From Curtobacterium sp. MCBA15_012 (GTDB taxonomy: Bacteria; Actinomycetota; Actinomycetes; Actinomycetales; Microbacteriaceae): a stretch of 64,000 nt of DNA. Under the pieces are notes generated by a model. That model made no database searches and was not told the DNA's origin. It was given only the letters and a program-made list of their open reading frames with translations. Positions 1-9,255 of this stretch are shown in pieces. How positions within the stretch are numbered: the first letter of the stretch is position 1; every line of letters starts with the position of its first letter. A program made the translations under genes and the position numbers. The stretch is from assembly GCF_001864935.2 (NCBI RefSeq), contig NZ_CP126267.1, positions 310,001-374,000 of the forward strand. The letters are read 5' to 3'.

Positions 1-732
1 GAACAGGACGAGCAGCCAGGGCACGGCTCCGGTGCTGAAGCCCGTCACCTCGGTGAGGGTGAAGGCGATGTAGGTGAAGGCACCGACGACGGCGCCGAAC
101 GCGAAGACGCTGGCGATCGCTGACACCCAGACCTGGGGACGCCGGAACACCGAGAACTCGGCTCGGAGCGTCGAACCACTCGGCCCCGGGGTCACCGGGA
201 CGAGCAGCCGGATGCCGATGAGCGCGACGACGCCGATGACCGTGATCGCCCAGAAGGTCGAGCGCCAGCCCAGCTGCTGCCCGAGGAACGTCCCGAGCGG
301 GACACCGAGCACGTTCGCGGCCGTCAGTCCGGCGAACATGAGGGAGATCGCCCCGGCCTTCTTGTCCTCGGCGACCATGTCGGCCGCGACCACCGCCCCG
401 ATGCCGAAGAAGGCCCCATGGCACAGCGCCGCGACGACGCGTCCGATGAGCAGGACCGAGTAGTCGGGTGCGATGGCGGAGAGCAGGTTGCCGAGGACGA
501 ACAGGACCATGAGTCCGAGCAGGACCTTCCGGCGTTCGAGTCGGTAGACGAGGGCGGTGAGGGCGATGGCTCCCAGCGCCACGCCGAGCGCGTAGCCCGA
601 CACGAGGTAGCCGGCCACGGGCTCGGTGACGCCGGTGTCGGCAGCCACCTCGGGCAGGAGCCCGACGATGCCGAACTCCGTGAGGCCGATGCCGAACCCG
701 CCGAGCGCGAGTGCGATCAGTCCTAGGGGCAT
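1..732 (-). CDS. MFS efflux transporter, partial (C-terminus beyond window)
   Basis: Major facilitator superfamily drug:H+ antiporter-like protein of the inner membrane. About 244 N-terminal residues are visible and the frame is still open at base 1. The start MPLGLIALALGGFGIGLTEF is the usual first helix of AraJ/CmlA/NepI-type exporters, and at least seven hydrophobic segments follow. The conserved R in LIGRVVAALCHG fits motif B of this family. The ATG at 732 has an upstream GGAAGGA ribosome site. The gene diverges from the acyltransferase/kinase operon and could export its product or act as general efflux. The substrate cannot be read from the sequence. Confidence 0.9.
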   Translation of the reverse strand, partial: MPLGLIALALGGFGIGLTEFGIVGLLPEVAADTGVTEPVAGYLVSGYALGVALGAIALTALVYRLERRKVLLGLMVLFVLGNLLSAIAPDYSVLLIGRVVAALCHGAFFGIGAVVAADMVAEDKKAGAISLMFAGLTAANVLGVPLGTFLGQQLGWRSTFWAITVIGVVALIGIRLLVPVTPGPSGSTLRAEFSVFRRPQVWVSAIASVFAFGAVVGAFTYIAFTLTEVTGFSTGAVPWLLVLF

Positions 733-975
733 GTTGAGGGTCCTTCCAATCAGGGTCGGATGTATTTAACAAGCCTTTCAGCCGGTTTTGTCAAGCGGAC
801 GTGTCGAGGGAAGTCGCATTGCTGTCAGCCTGTTCAGGCGCAGGAAGTGCCGTGTTTCCAACCCGTAACGAGCGAGTGAACGATGACGACCGAGTTTGCA
901 AACAATCCGATCAGCCTGTTTTGTTCAACTGCACGTGAGGCACGCTCGCCTCGCGTCGACCAGGGGAGGCAGCAC
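733..975. other. Divergent intergenic region with GTTTGCAAAC palindrome
   Basis: This gap separates the MFS gene from the 976 gene. It holds the MFS promoter and a perfect 10-base palindrome GTTTGCAAAC at 894-903 with AT-rich flanks, a candidate operator or promoter element for the rightward operon. A 39-codon plus-strand frame from ATG 760 exists but lies across the promoter and is not called. Confidence 0.5.
763..794 (-). promoter_or_regulatory. Promoter of the MFS gene
   Basis: On the minus strand a TTGACA (789-794) is followed after 19-20 bases by TTAAAT/TAAATA (763-769), in one of the few AT-rich stretches of the window. The spacer is longer than the ideal 17, so the exact -10 is uncertain. 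Confidence 0.5.
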
Positions 976-3900
976 ATGGGCATCGAGACGACATCGGAGA
1001 CCGTCACCACCACCGCCGGAGCCGGCCCGCGCGCGGAGCACACCGCTCGCATCGTGGGGTTCTTCCCGGGCCTGGGGAGCCGGTCGGCGTTCCGCGAGCA
1101 CGACCCCTTCACCATGACCAGCCCCGCGGTCCGGGACGTGCTCGACGAGGCCGGGTCCGCGTTGCACGACCCACGACCGGGCGACGGTGTGCGCTCGTCA
1201 GCCGAGCCACCGCGGGACCGTCTCCGTCGACAGGGATGGGTGGGTGCGGCGTTCCTCGCGCAGTCGATCGCCCTCCACCGGCAGCTCCAGGAGTCCGCGG
1301 CCGCGCAGGACACGGACCTGGAGTTCGCCGCCGTCACAGGGGAGAGCTTCGGGATCCTCGTCGCCGCGGTGGCAGCCGGCTCGCTCGGACTGCGCGACGG
1401 GGTGCGCATCGCCGAGGCGTTCACGCCGCTCATGCTCCTGGCGTCCGAGGTCGATGCCCCGCCCGCCGAGGCCGACGACGCGTTCCTGTCCGGCCTCCGC
1501 CGACACCTCCCCCGGTTCGCGCCCGGGACCCGCCCGGTCCGGGAGCCGGCGCACGTCATCGCCCTGACCGGGGATGCCGACCAGCTCGCGGACCTGCTCG
1601 ACCACCTGGCCGCAGCGGTCCCGACCACCGACGTCGAGGTGCACAAGCGCTACTCCTGGCGCCAGGTCAACGTGTACGTCCGGGAGGGCTACACCGACCG
1701 CTTCCATCGGCTGCTCGAGGAGCACCCCTTCATCGAGGCGGAGCAGCGCAAGGAACCGACGACGTTCCTCGCCCACGCGAGCCGCATGCACGTCGTCCGG
1801 GACGCGCTGTCCTCCTGGATGACGGAGCAGGACATCCGCTTCCACGCCCCCCGGGTCCCCGTGGTCGCGAACCACCGGGACGGGATGCTCCGCACCGCCG
1901 AGGACGTCCGCGACGCCGTGCTCGCGATGACCGACCGGGTGATGGACTCGGAGGCCACGGTCGCCCGGATCCGGACGCTCGACGCCGACATGGTGCTCGA
2001 GATCGGTCCCGGCGGGAAGTCCCTCGACCTCCTCGCGCAGAACGCCGCCGAGACCCCCGCCGCGGCCTGGACCGGTGGCCCCGCCGAGGAACTCCTGGCC
2101 GCGATCACCCTGTCCGGACAGCTGCGCGCCACGGTCCGGCGTCTCTCCGAAGCCGGTGGGCGACCCGGCGCCGCGGAGTTCGACCTCCTTCGAACCCTCT
2201 TCCGCACCGCCGCCGGCTCAGACTTGCACGACCGCTGGATCCGCCGGGTCATCGGCTCCACGATGGACAGCGTCGCCGACCGTCCGCGGAACGACGGGCT
2301 GGCGGGCCTCCGGCGCTTCCTCGAGGTCTTCCGCGCCACCCACGCGCACCGCAACGACATCGACGTCGCCGCCGGTGAACTCGTGCTCCGCGCCCGGGTC
2401 AAGAAGCGCCTGACGGGGAACGCGGATCGGCTCGGGCACGCCCGGACCGAACTCGAGGTGCTCGACGCCGCCGGTGGGTCCTCGGTCCGCCACCTCGACG
2501 GCCCGTCGCACGCGGAGTCACTCGTGTTCCACTTCGAACGCCCGCTCGACACCGGGCCCGAGGACCTCACGCGTACCCTCCGGCGGCTCGTGCGCGCGCA
2601 ACCGCTCGCGGAACGCGTCCACGCCGACCTGGTACGCGCGGTGGCGACGTCCGCTCCGGAGGTGGGCCGTGCCTCCCGGCCGTCCACCGGCCCCTGGAAC
2701 ACAGCAGCCCTCGCGCTCGTCGCGCACCGCGTCGCGCTCTTCGAACTGGTCCGCACCTTCCGTCCCGCGCTCCTCGCTCAGACCGACCACCACCTCGCGG
2801 GCAGCGACCGGCCGGGCTGGTTGATCGCGCTCGCCGTTTCGGGCGCTGTCCCGGCGGCCGACGTCGTCCCGCTCGTCGCACGCTCCCTCCGGGACCCGGA
2901 GGGCCGCGACCAGGACGCGCTCGCGGCGGACCTGGCCGTCCTCGCCGACCGACTCGTCGGCGCGACCACCCCGGTGCTCTCACCGGACGGCATCCCGCTG
3001 ACGACACGGCGCGAACTCCTCGACGCGACCCGGGCCGTGATCGTCGACGGCGCGCTCGACGCACCCGAGCGTCGCATCCAGCTGAACGGCGTGTGCCTCG
3101 TCGTCTCGCTGGGGTCGACCCTCCCGTCCTGGCGGGTCCGCACCGTGCCGCACCGCGCCGACGTCGTCTCCGTGCGGAGTGCCGGCGAGCTCTGGCGACG
3201 GGGCGAGAACCCCGCGCTCGACGACGCCGAGGAGCGCGCCGCGCTGACCCGCTCCGCCGAGCACGAGCAGGTCCTCCGCTACGCACAGCACCGCAAGATC
3301 CTCAGCAGCACGGTGAACGCGTACATCGAGCCCGGCGAGACCGTCGTCGGCTTCGGTGCCGGTGGCAGCGAGTCCATGACGATGTTCATCGAACGCGACG
3401 ACGCCCCGGGCCGCCGGGTCCGGAAGGTGCTGTCCGACGCGCTCAGCACCGTGAGCTGGGACCCCTCCGGCACCGGTGTGATGCTCCCGCCGTTCGCGAA
3501 GGCGCAGAAGCAGGCCGAGTACCTGCAGGCCCTGCCGCCGACGCTCAGCCGGGTGTTCCCGTCGGTCGGCGACGTCGTGGCGCGCGAGCTGCCCGTCCCC
3601 GCTCACCTGCGAACGGACACGGACGCGTTCCGCGAGGTGATCTACGAGATGACCTACGTCCCCGGTGAGGAGGTGAGCCGGTGGGTCGAACGGACCAGCC
3701 CGCCGGTCCAGGTCGTGGCCCGCGTGTACGAGGCGATCATCGGGGTGCTGCACCGTGACGTCCACTCGGTCGGGCGGGTGCCCGCACCTGGCGACACCGT
3801 CGAGGAGCAGTACCTCCGGAAGATCGAGGACCGCCTCGCGCTGTGCCGGCGGACCGCGCCGTCGACCTTCGGACCCGGGCTGCTCGACAGCGACCACATC

Positions 3901-4752
3901 GTCGTCGACGGCCAGCGGCTCCGGAACGTCGGTCCGCTGCTCGCCGCGCTGCGCGAGCGCCCGGACTGGCTCGCCGTGCTCGAACCCCGGGTCCACGCGC
4001 TGGTCATGGGCGACACGAACACCGAGAACGTCAAGCTCGCCGACACCGCACCACTCCGGCGCGCGCAGGCGCTCATCGAGGGCGGCGCCGACCAGGCGGC
4101 GATCGACCGGGCACTGGCGGAGATCACCCCGGAGACGATCGGCGTGATGTTCCTCGACCCCCGCGCGATCGGGTTCCGGAGCGACGGCGGCTCGACGCGG
4201 GACGACCCGATGTACGACAACAAGCCGTGGCACAACTCGATCGGCCGGTACGACGAGATGCACTACGAGCAGTTCGACCTCGAGGTCGCCACCGCTGCGG
4301 ACGGCAGTCCGACCGTCGACGTCCGGTTCCACGAGGGGAACCCGTACGAGCGCGCCTACCGTGGCATGGCCGACTACTTCCCGCAGGTGATGGGTGCCGT
4401 CCACGGGTTCGACGAGCACGGCGACCCGACCATCCCCGACGACCCGTGGTGGCTCGTCCGGTTCGTGTTCACGATGGGCACCCACTTCACCGCCATGCCG
4501 CCGTTCCACTTCCTGCCCGAGATCGACGGCACGCTCATCGACTCGCCGCTGAGCCAGCGCCGGCCAGTCGCGATCTACGCGGAGGGGATCAAGTGGTTGA
4601 ACGCGGCCGTGGAACTGCTCGAGAGGACGAGGACCGAGTTCCTCGGGGTGCCGATGCCGCCGGTGGCGGCCGCGTCGGACGCGGTCGCGTCGGCCGCGTC
4701 GGTCTCGCCTGCATCCGCGTCCGTGTCCGTGGACGAGGAGGGCGCGCGATGA
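976..4752 (+). CDS. Acyltransferase-like / kinase-like fusion protein
   Basis: A 1,258-residue protein of unusual build. Residues about 25-370 resemble a malonyl-CoA:ACP acyltransferase: FPGLGS near 30, nucleophile motif GESFG at 122-126 (GxSxG with E where H is usual), a downstream AHASRMH and an EIGPGG motif. About 400 residues of unrecognised sequence follow. Residues about 790-1160 look like an aminoglycoside-phosphotransferase or kinase fold: VRKVL lysine near 816, catalytic GDTNTEN near 1012 and metal-binding FLDPR near 1058. The last 40 residues are Ala/Ser-rich. The start at 976 was chosen because AGGGGAGG precedes it; an in-frame ATG at 883 overlaps a palindrome. It overlaps the next gene by ATGA. 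The domain calls rest on motifs; the substrate is unknown. Confidence 0.75.
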   Translation: MGIETTSETVTTTAGAGPRAEHTARIVGFFPGLGSRSAFREHDPFTMTSPAVRDVLDEAGSALHDPRPGDGVRSSAEPPRDRLRRQGWVGAAFLAQSIALHRQLQESAAAQDTDLEFAAVTGESFGILVAAVAAGSLGLRDGVRIAEAFTPLMLLASEVDAPPAEADDAFLSGLRRHLPRFAPGTRPVREPAHVIALTGDADQLADLLDHLAAAVPTTDVEVHKRYSWRQVNVYVREGYTDRFHRLLEEHPFIEAEQRKEPTTFLAHASRMHVVRDALSSWMTEQDIRFHAPRVPVVANHRDGMLRTAEDVRDAVLAMTDRVMDSEATVARIRTLDADMVLEIGPGGKSLDLLAQNAAETPAAAWTGGPAEELLAAITLSGQLRATVRRLSEAGGRPGAAEFDLLRTLFRTAAGSDLHDRWIRRVIGSTMDSVADRPRNDGLAGLRRFLEVFRATHAHRNDIDVAAGELVLRARVKKRLTGNADRLGHARTELEVLDAAGGSSVRHLDGPSHAESLVFHFERPLDTGPEDLTRTLRRLVRAQPLAERVHADLVRAVATSAPEVGRASRPSTGPWNTAALALVAHRVALFELVRTFRPALLAQTDHHLAGSDRPGWLIALAVSGAVPAADVVPLVARSLRDPEGRDQDALAADLAVLADRLVGATTPVLSPDGIPLTTRRELLDATRAVIVDGALDAPERRIQLNGVCLVVSLGSTLPSWRVRTVPHRADVVSVRSAGELWRRGENPALDDAEERAALTRSAEHEQVLRYAQHRKILSSTVNAYIEPGETVVGFGAGGSESMTMFIERDDAPGRRVRKVLSDALSTVSWDPSGTGVMLPPFAKAQKQAEYLQALPPTLSRVFPSVGDVVARELPVPAHLRTDTDAFREVIYEMTYVPGEEVSRWVERTSPPVQVVARVYEAIIGVLHRDVHSVGRVPAPGDTVEEQYLRKIEDRLALCRRTAPSTFGPGLLDSDHIVVDGQRLRNVGPLLAALRERPDWLAVLEPRVHALVMGDTNTENVKLADTAPLRRAQALIEGGADQAAIDRALAEITPETIGVMFLDPRAIGFRSDGGSTRDDPMYDNKPWHNSIGRYDEMHYEQFDLEVATAADGSPTVDVRFHEGNPYERAYRGMADYFPQVMGAVHGFDEHGDPTIPDDPWWLVRFVFTMGTHFTAMPPFHFLPEIDGTLIDSPLSQRRPVAIYAEGIKWLNAAVELLERTRTEFLGVPMPPVAAASDAVASAASVSPASASVSVDEEGAR

Positions 4753-6233
4753 ACGCCACCGCCGGCCTGGAGCCACGAAACCGGTCCGCAACGCTCGGAC
4801 CGCTCGGCATCGAGTCGCGTCTCATCGCCACCCCGTGGAGCAGGATCGTCCGCGGCATCGGCCTCGGCCAGCGTCCCCAGCAGTACGACCCGGCGGACGC
4901 GGCACGCATCCGCCGGACGTTCGACCTGCTGCGACAGCGGGTCCCCGCCGCGACCGGCTACACGGCGTTCGCGCACCTGCTGTCCGACGTCGTGCTCCGC
5001 GCTTGCGACCCGAGCGACCCCGCCGACGACCGGACCCTCGCCGCGGGGTTCACCCGGGCACTCGAGGCCGGGCGGGCAGAGGAGAACGCCTACTACCGCT
5101 TGATGGCCGGCTGCATCACGATCGAGGCCGCGGCGAAGTGCGGGCTCTCCCGCCTCGTCGTCGGCCCGGACGCCCTCGTCCGCCCGACACCCGGGTACGC
5201 GGACGTCGCCGACGAGGTGCTCGCGATGGTGGACGACATCCGTCCCGACGGGATCGCCGACGAGAACGCCGGACGCCACGGCGACTACGAACGGTTGTCC
5301 GCGTCCTCCGCGGCCTTCCTCGCCTTCTGGCACCTCGGGCTCGGCGACCGACTCGTCACCGAGGACCGGGACCACATCGGGGAGGCGCTCACCCTGATCG
5401 CTGGTGTGCCGTCCCCGTTCTTCCGGGGTCGAGGCGGCTCGGTCCTGCTGTCGGCCGTCTCCGTGCTCGGTCACGCCGAGCGCGCGGCCCCGGTCGTGAC
5501 CGAGGTCCTCGAGGTCCTCGACCGAGCCGACGAGATCGGCGTCGAACCCTCGTTCCCGAGCCCGATGTCACCCGCATTCCCGCGCATCTACCCTCTCGTC
5601 ACGATGCTCAACAGCATCGCGGTGTCCGGGTGGGACCGCGGGGACGTCGACGCCCGGTTCGCCGAGGCGGTGGCCCTGTACGGTCGCCTCGGCACCGAGG
5701 AGCGCACGCACATGGGGCTCTACTTGCTGCTCGCCGCGCACGGAGCAGGCCGTACCGCCCTGGTTGCGCCGGACCTCGACGCCTTCATCGAGGACCTGCT
5801 CGGATCGCACCATCGCATCGATCCGGGAGCCGACTACTTCCTGTCCGGGATCTCCTACACGTACCTCGTGCAGACCGCGTTGATGACCGGGCGACGGGAC
5901 CTCGTCACCGACGAGATGGTCGACCGGATGGTCCGAGCGTTCCGCTACCTCGAGAGCGATCCTGCCGGACGTGCCAACCGCCCCTACCCGTTCGCGTACG
6001 CGATGACGGCCCTGGCCGAGATCGGGCAGGTCGAGCGCTGCTTCACGGCCTCGGAGCACTACGGCGGGATCTCGGCTGTCGAATGGGTCGTGTCACGGAT
6101 CTCACCTGATGGGCGAGACGAAGGCAACCGACTGTTCATGCTTGACCACGCGCTCATCAACTGGGCGCTCCGGCAACGCGGCCTCGGTGCGCCCGAGCCG
6201 CGGGCGCTGGGCGGGCGCTGGAGACTTCCATGA
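4749..6233 (+). CDS. Helical protein of unknown family, partner of the fusion protein
   Basis: A 494-residue protein translationally coupled to the upstream fusion gene by an ATGA overlap, so the two products probably act together. I do not recognise the family. The sequence looks all-helical and repetitive, with many aromatic and His residues but no signal peptide or membrane segment. Repeated patterns of the type YLV-TALMTGR suggest an alpha/alpha-barrel such as those of terpene cyclases or LanC-like enzymes, but no zinc-ligand or DXDD signature is evident. A role as modifying enzyme or scaffold is inference from context only. Confidence 0.75.
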   Translation: MNATAGLEPRNRSATLGPLGIESRLIATPWSRIVRGIGLGQRPQQYDPADAARIRRTFDLLRQRVPAATGYTAFAHLLSDVVLRACDPSDPADDRTLAAGFTRALEAGRAEENAYYRLMAGCITIEAAAKCGLSRLVVGPDALVRPTPGYADVADEVLAMVDDIRPDGIADENAGRHGDYERLSASSAAFLAFWHLGLGDRLVTEDRDHIGEALTLIAGVPSPFFRGRGGSVLLSAVSVLGHAERAAPVVTEVLEVLDRADEIGVEPSFPSPMSPAFPRIYPLVTMLNSIAVSGWDRGDVDARFAEAVALYGRLGTEERTHMGLYLLLAAHGAGRTALVAPDLDAFIEDLLGSHHRIDPGADYFLSGISYTYLVQTALMTGRRDLVTDEMVDRMVRAFRYLESDPAGRANRPYPFAYAMTALAEIGQVERCFTASEHYGGISAVEWVVSRISPDGRDEGNRLFMLDHALINWALRQRGLGAPEPRALGGRWRLP

Positions 6234-6460
6234 ATGTCTGCGCGCAACGCCGACGCTGGTCTTTCGATCGTTCGACCTCGCCGGCGAGCCCGTCGGCGAA
6301 CCCCTGCACTCGCTGCACCCAGCCGGCCATGGCCCCGCGCGGCGTTGCTTCCTGGTCGAGCATCATCGAGGCGTAGACGATGTTCGGCAACGAGGCCGTG
6401 TCCGTCCCAGGGGAGAGTCAGCGAGGCGTCGATCAGGGACCCTCGCCGATGCCCATGCGC
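6180..6460 (-). pseudogene. Frameshifted gene remnant
   Basis: No intact gene lies in 6234-6603. On the minus strand two frames with coding-like G/C third positions abut: one reads LIDASLTLPWD, the next reads SLPNIVYASMMLDQE and then MAGWVQRVQGFADGLAGE. The switch near 6415 suggests the eroded 3' part of a gene. I cannot name the family. The remaining sequence up to the ribosome site at 6592 shows nothing else. Confidence 0.3.
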
Positions 6461-6603
6461 TCGGGGCTTGCTCCGAGTAGACAGATCAGCGCGGGGGAAC
6501 TGCAGCGTGGTCAGGAACCTGGGACGCTTCGCGGGAGGACGACGAGGGAACCGCTGCCCCGTCGCTCGCGACACCTGCGCTCGGCAGGCGGTGAGGGGAA
6601 CGA

Positions 6604-8154
6604 ATGGCCAACTCGACCACACGCAGGGGACTCATCGCCGGCGGCGTGGGAATCGGCCTCGCCGGGATCCTCGCAGCGTGCAGCGGCGGGACACCAGCGC
6701 CGACGCCGTCCCCGACGCGGACCCCCGGGGAGAGCGGCTCGGCGACGCCGGGGAGCAGTGCACCTGTGACGGGTGCCGGCCCGGACAGCTGGGACGCCCT
6801 GGCCGCGGCGACCACCGGGGCGCTGCTCCGGCCCGGCGTCCGCGGCTGGGATGCGGCACGGGTGCTGGAGAACCCACGGTTCGACGACGCGGACCCTCGC
6901 GGGATCCTCCGTGTCGCGGACACCGACGACGTCGTCGCCGGGCTCGCCTTCGCGCGGAACACGCACACCCCGGTCGCGCTGCGGTCCGGCGGGCACTCGT
7001 ACACCGGGTGGTCGGCCGGTGGCGCCGCAGGGACGGAGGTCCCACGCTCGCTCGTCATCAGCACCGCGGGGCTCGACGACGTCCGGGTGTCCGGTGAGTC
7101 GGTCACGATCGGCCCCGGCGCGCGACTCGCCGACGTCTACGCCACCCTCGACCGGGCCGGTCGGGCCATCGGGGCGGGGTCCTGTCCGACCGTGGGCATC
7201 GGCGGCCTGACCCTCGGCGGCGGTGTCGGCGTGCTGGTCCGCTCGTTCGGTCTGACCTCGGACCAGCTCACCGGGGCCACCATCGTCACGGCGGACGGGA
7301 CCGTGCACGAGGTCTCCGCGACCCGTGAACCGGACCTGTTCTGGGCGTGCCGCGGTGGCGGTGGAGGCACGGCCGGCGTCGTCACGTCACTGACCTTCCG
7401 GACCCAGCCCGCGCCTCCCGTCCTGCTGTTCCGGATCACCTTCCCGTGGTCCGCCGCAGCTGCGGTCGTGCGCGCGTGGCAGGACTGGGCGCCGACGGCG
7501 GACCGGCGGTTGTGGTCGACGCTGAAGCTCCTGGGCGGTGCGCGGCACACCGGAGGGCCGTCGGTCGCGGTCTCCGGCGTGTGGACCGGGCCGGAGTCCG
7601 GAGCGGACGCCTCCGTCGACGGGTTCATCGCCGCGACCGGTGTGACCCCGACACAGCACACCGCGGACGAGACGACGTACGGCGAGGCGATGCGGCGGCT
7701 CGCCGGCAAGCCCGTGCGGGTGTCCGAGGCGGCGACGTCGTCGATCGGCACCGCCGCGCTCACCGCTGCGCAGATCGCGGTCCTGGTGCAGCAGGCCGAG
7801 CGAGCCGGATCGGTGGCCGGCATGGTCGAGGGCGGTGTCTCCCTCGACGCCCTCGGCGGCGCGGTGTCCGACATCGGACGGACCGACACCCCGTTCCCGT
7901 GGCGGTCCGCGCTGTGCACGGTGCAGTACACGGCGGTCTTCGCCGACGGCACCGACCCGGCACCGTTCGACCGGTACGTGCGGGGGTTCCGGTCGGCGAT
8001 GCGCCCCGCGTGGGGCAACGCCGCCTACGCGAACTACTGCGACGCGGCGATCACCGACCCGTCCGCGTACTTCGACGTGAACACCTCCCGCCTGCACCGC
8101 ATCGCCGAACTGGCCGACCCGGACGGGGTGTTCGCGCAACCGCACTGGGTCTGA
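6604..8154 (+). CDS. Secreted FAD-dependent oxidase, berberine-bridge-enzyme family
   Basis: A 516-residue exported flavoenzyme. The N-terminus has a twin-arginine TRRGLIA motif, a hydrophobic stretch and the lipobox ILAAC (Cys about 26), so it is likely a Tat-exported lipoprotein. A Pro/Thr/Ser linker follows. The FAD-binding (PCMH) domain carries SGGHSYTGW with the flavin-linking His and GSCPTVGIGGL with a Cys, the pair that gives bicovalent FAD in this family. The C-terminal WGNAAYANYCD segment matches the BBE end. Such enzymes oxidise alcohols, sugars or oligosaccharides. The ATG has GAGGGG upstream. The gene is monocistronic and convergent with the LacI gene at 8212. Confidence 0.9.
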   Translation: MANSTTRRGLIAGGVGIGLAGILAACSGGTPAPTPSPTRTPGESGSATPGSSAPVTGAGPDSWDALAAATTGALLRPGVRGWDAARVLENPRFDDADPRGILRVADTDDVVAGLAFARNTHTPVALRSGGHSYTGWSAGGAAGTEVPRSLVISTAGLDDVRVSGESVTIGPGARLADVYATLDRAGRAIGAGSCPTVGIGGLTLGGGVGVLVRSFGLTSDQLTGATIVTADGTVHEVSATREPDLFWACRGGGGGTAGVVTSLTFRTQPAPPVLLFRITFPWSAAAAVVRAWQDWAPTADRRLWSTLKLLGGARHTGGPSVAVSGVWTGPESGADASVDGFIAATGVTPTQHTADETTYGEAMRRLAGKPVRVSEAATSSIGTAALTAAQIAVLVQQAERAGSVAGMVEGGVSLDALGGAVSDIGRTDTPFPWRSALCTVQYTAVFADGTDPAPFDRYVRGFRSAMRPAWGNAAYANYCDAAITDPSAYFDVNTSRLHRIAELADPDGVFAQPHWV

Positions 8155-8211
8155 CGTCGGATGGGCTGCACCGGGGTCGTCCGCCGCGCTGCGTGTCGAC
8201 CCGCGCGGTGC

Positions 8212-9255
8212 TCAGCCGCGGCGGCGGAGCGTGCGACCGGGCAGGACGGTGCCGCGGAGGGAGCGGTGCTCGACCGGCCGGTCCGGGTCGTCGATGTGCC
8301 CGACGACGAGTTCGATGGCCTGCTGCCCGATCTGCTCCACGGGCTGTCGCAGCGTCGTGAGACCGATCCAGTCCGCCGAGAGCGGGAACACCCCGTCGAA
8401 CCCGGTCACCGAGAGGTCCTCCGGCACGCTGATCCCCCGTCGGGCGAGGGCGTCGCAGAGGTCGAGCAGGAGCCGGTCGGTGGGGCACATCACGACGGTC
8501 GCGCCGGATCCGCGCACCGCGTGGACGACGTCCCCCGCGATCTCGTCCGGCGTCCGGGCGAAGCCTGCGCCGACGGCGATCGCCGTGCGGCCGCGTGCGG
8601 CGACCCGATCGAGCATCGCCGCGGTCCTGGCGTGCTGGGTCAGTGCGTCCCCGACGGGCACGGTCAGCACGACGACGGTCCGGTGCCCGGCATCGACCAC
8701 GACGTCGGCGATGTCCGAGCCGCCTCCGACCTCGTCGCAGTACACGCTCGACAACGCCGGGTGGAGTTCCGGACGGCCCGCCACGACGGTCGCGAGGCGG
8801 GGCGCGAACTCGGCGATCTCCGTCGCGGGCATCAGACCGCTGCAGACGACCAGCCCGTCGACGCGCATCGAGACGAGGGCGGCGAGCGCTGCCTTCTCGT
8901 CCTCGACCCTGCCGACGCCGGTCGTCGTCACCATCCGGTAGCCGAGCTCGGACGCGCGACGCTCCATCACGGCGTGCAGGGCGGCGTAGACCATCGACGA
9001 CGCATCGCGGACGAGCATGCCGATCGTGTGCGTCCGACCGCTGACGAGGCCGCGGGCCATCGCGTTCGCCACGTACCCGAGCTCCGCGACCGCGCGCTCG
9101 ACGCGGTCGCGGGTCTGGTCGGAGAACCGGCCGGAACCGGAGAGCACGCGGGAGACCGCGGACTTCGAGACGCCGGCGTGTGCCGCCACGTCGACGATCG
9201 TCGGCTGCTGGCCCCGTCCCCGCGGTCGTCGTGCGGCGTCGGCGGTCACCGGCAC
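8212..9255 (-). CDS. LacI-family transcriptional regulator
   Basis: A 347-residue repressor. The N-terminal helix-turn-helix reads TIVDVAAHAGVSKSAVSRVL, followed by the hinge helix YVANAMARGL and a periplasmic-binding-like sensor domain. The GTG start at 9255 lacks a clear ribosome site; a second in-frame GTG is six bases downstream. It diverges from the ABC importer operon at 9698 and is the likely local regulator of that operon. The ligand is unknown; the operon content suggests a phosphorylated polyol or glycerophosphodiester. Confidence 0.93.
   Translation of the reverse strand: MPVTADAARRPRGRGQQPTIVDVAAHAGVSKSAVSRVLSGSGRFSDQTRDRVERAVAELGYVANAMARGLVSGRTHTIGMLVRDASSMVYAALHAVMERRASELGYRMVTTTGVGRVEDEKAALAALVSMRVDGLVVCSGLMPATEIAEFAPRLATVVAGRPELHPALSSVYCDEVGGGSDIADVVVDAGHRTVVVLTVPVGDALTQHARTAAMLDRVAARGRTAIAVGAGFARTPDEIAGDVVHAVRGSGATVVMCPTDRLLLDLCDALARRGISVPEDLSVTGFDGVFPLSADWIGLTTLRQPVEQIGQQAIELVVGHIDDPDRPVEHRSLRGTVLPGRTLRRRG

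Noticed and set aside
760..879. 39-codon plus-strand frame with four cysteines upstream of the fusion gene, considered as a precursor peptide
   Set aside because: It runs across the MFS promoter, has no real ribosome site and no leader-like composition.
883..975. Extended start of the fusion protein at ATG 883
   Set aside because: No ribosome site, and the region contains a promoter-like palindrome; ATG 976 has AGGGGAGG at good spacing.
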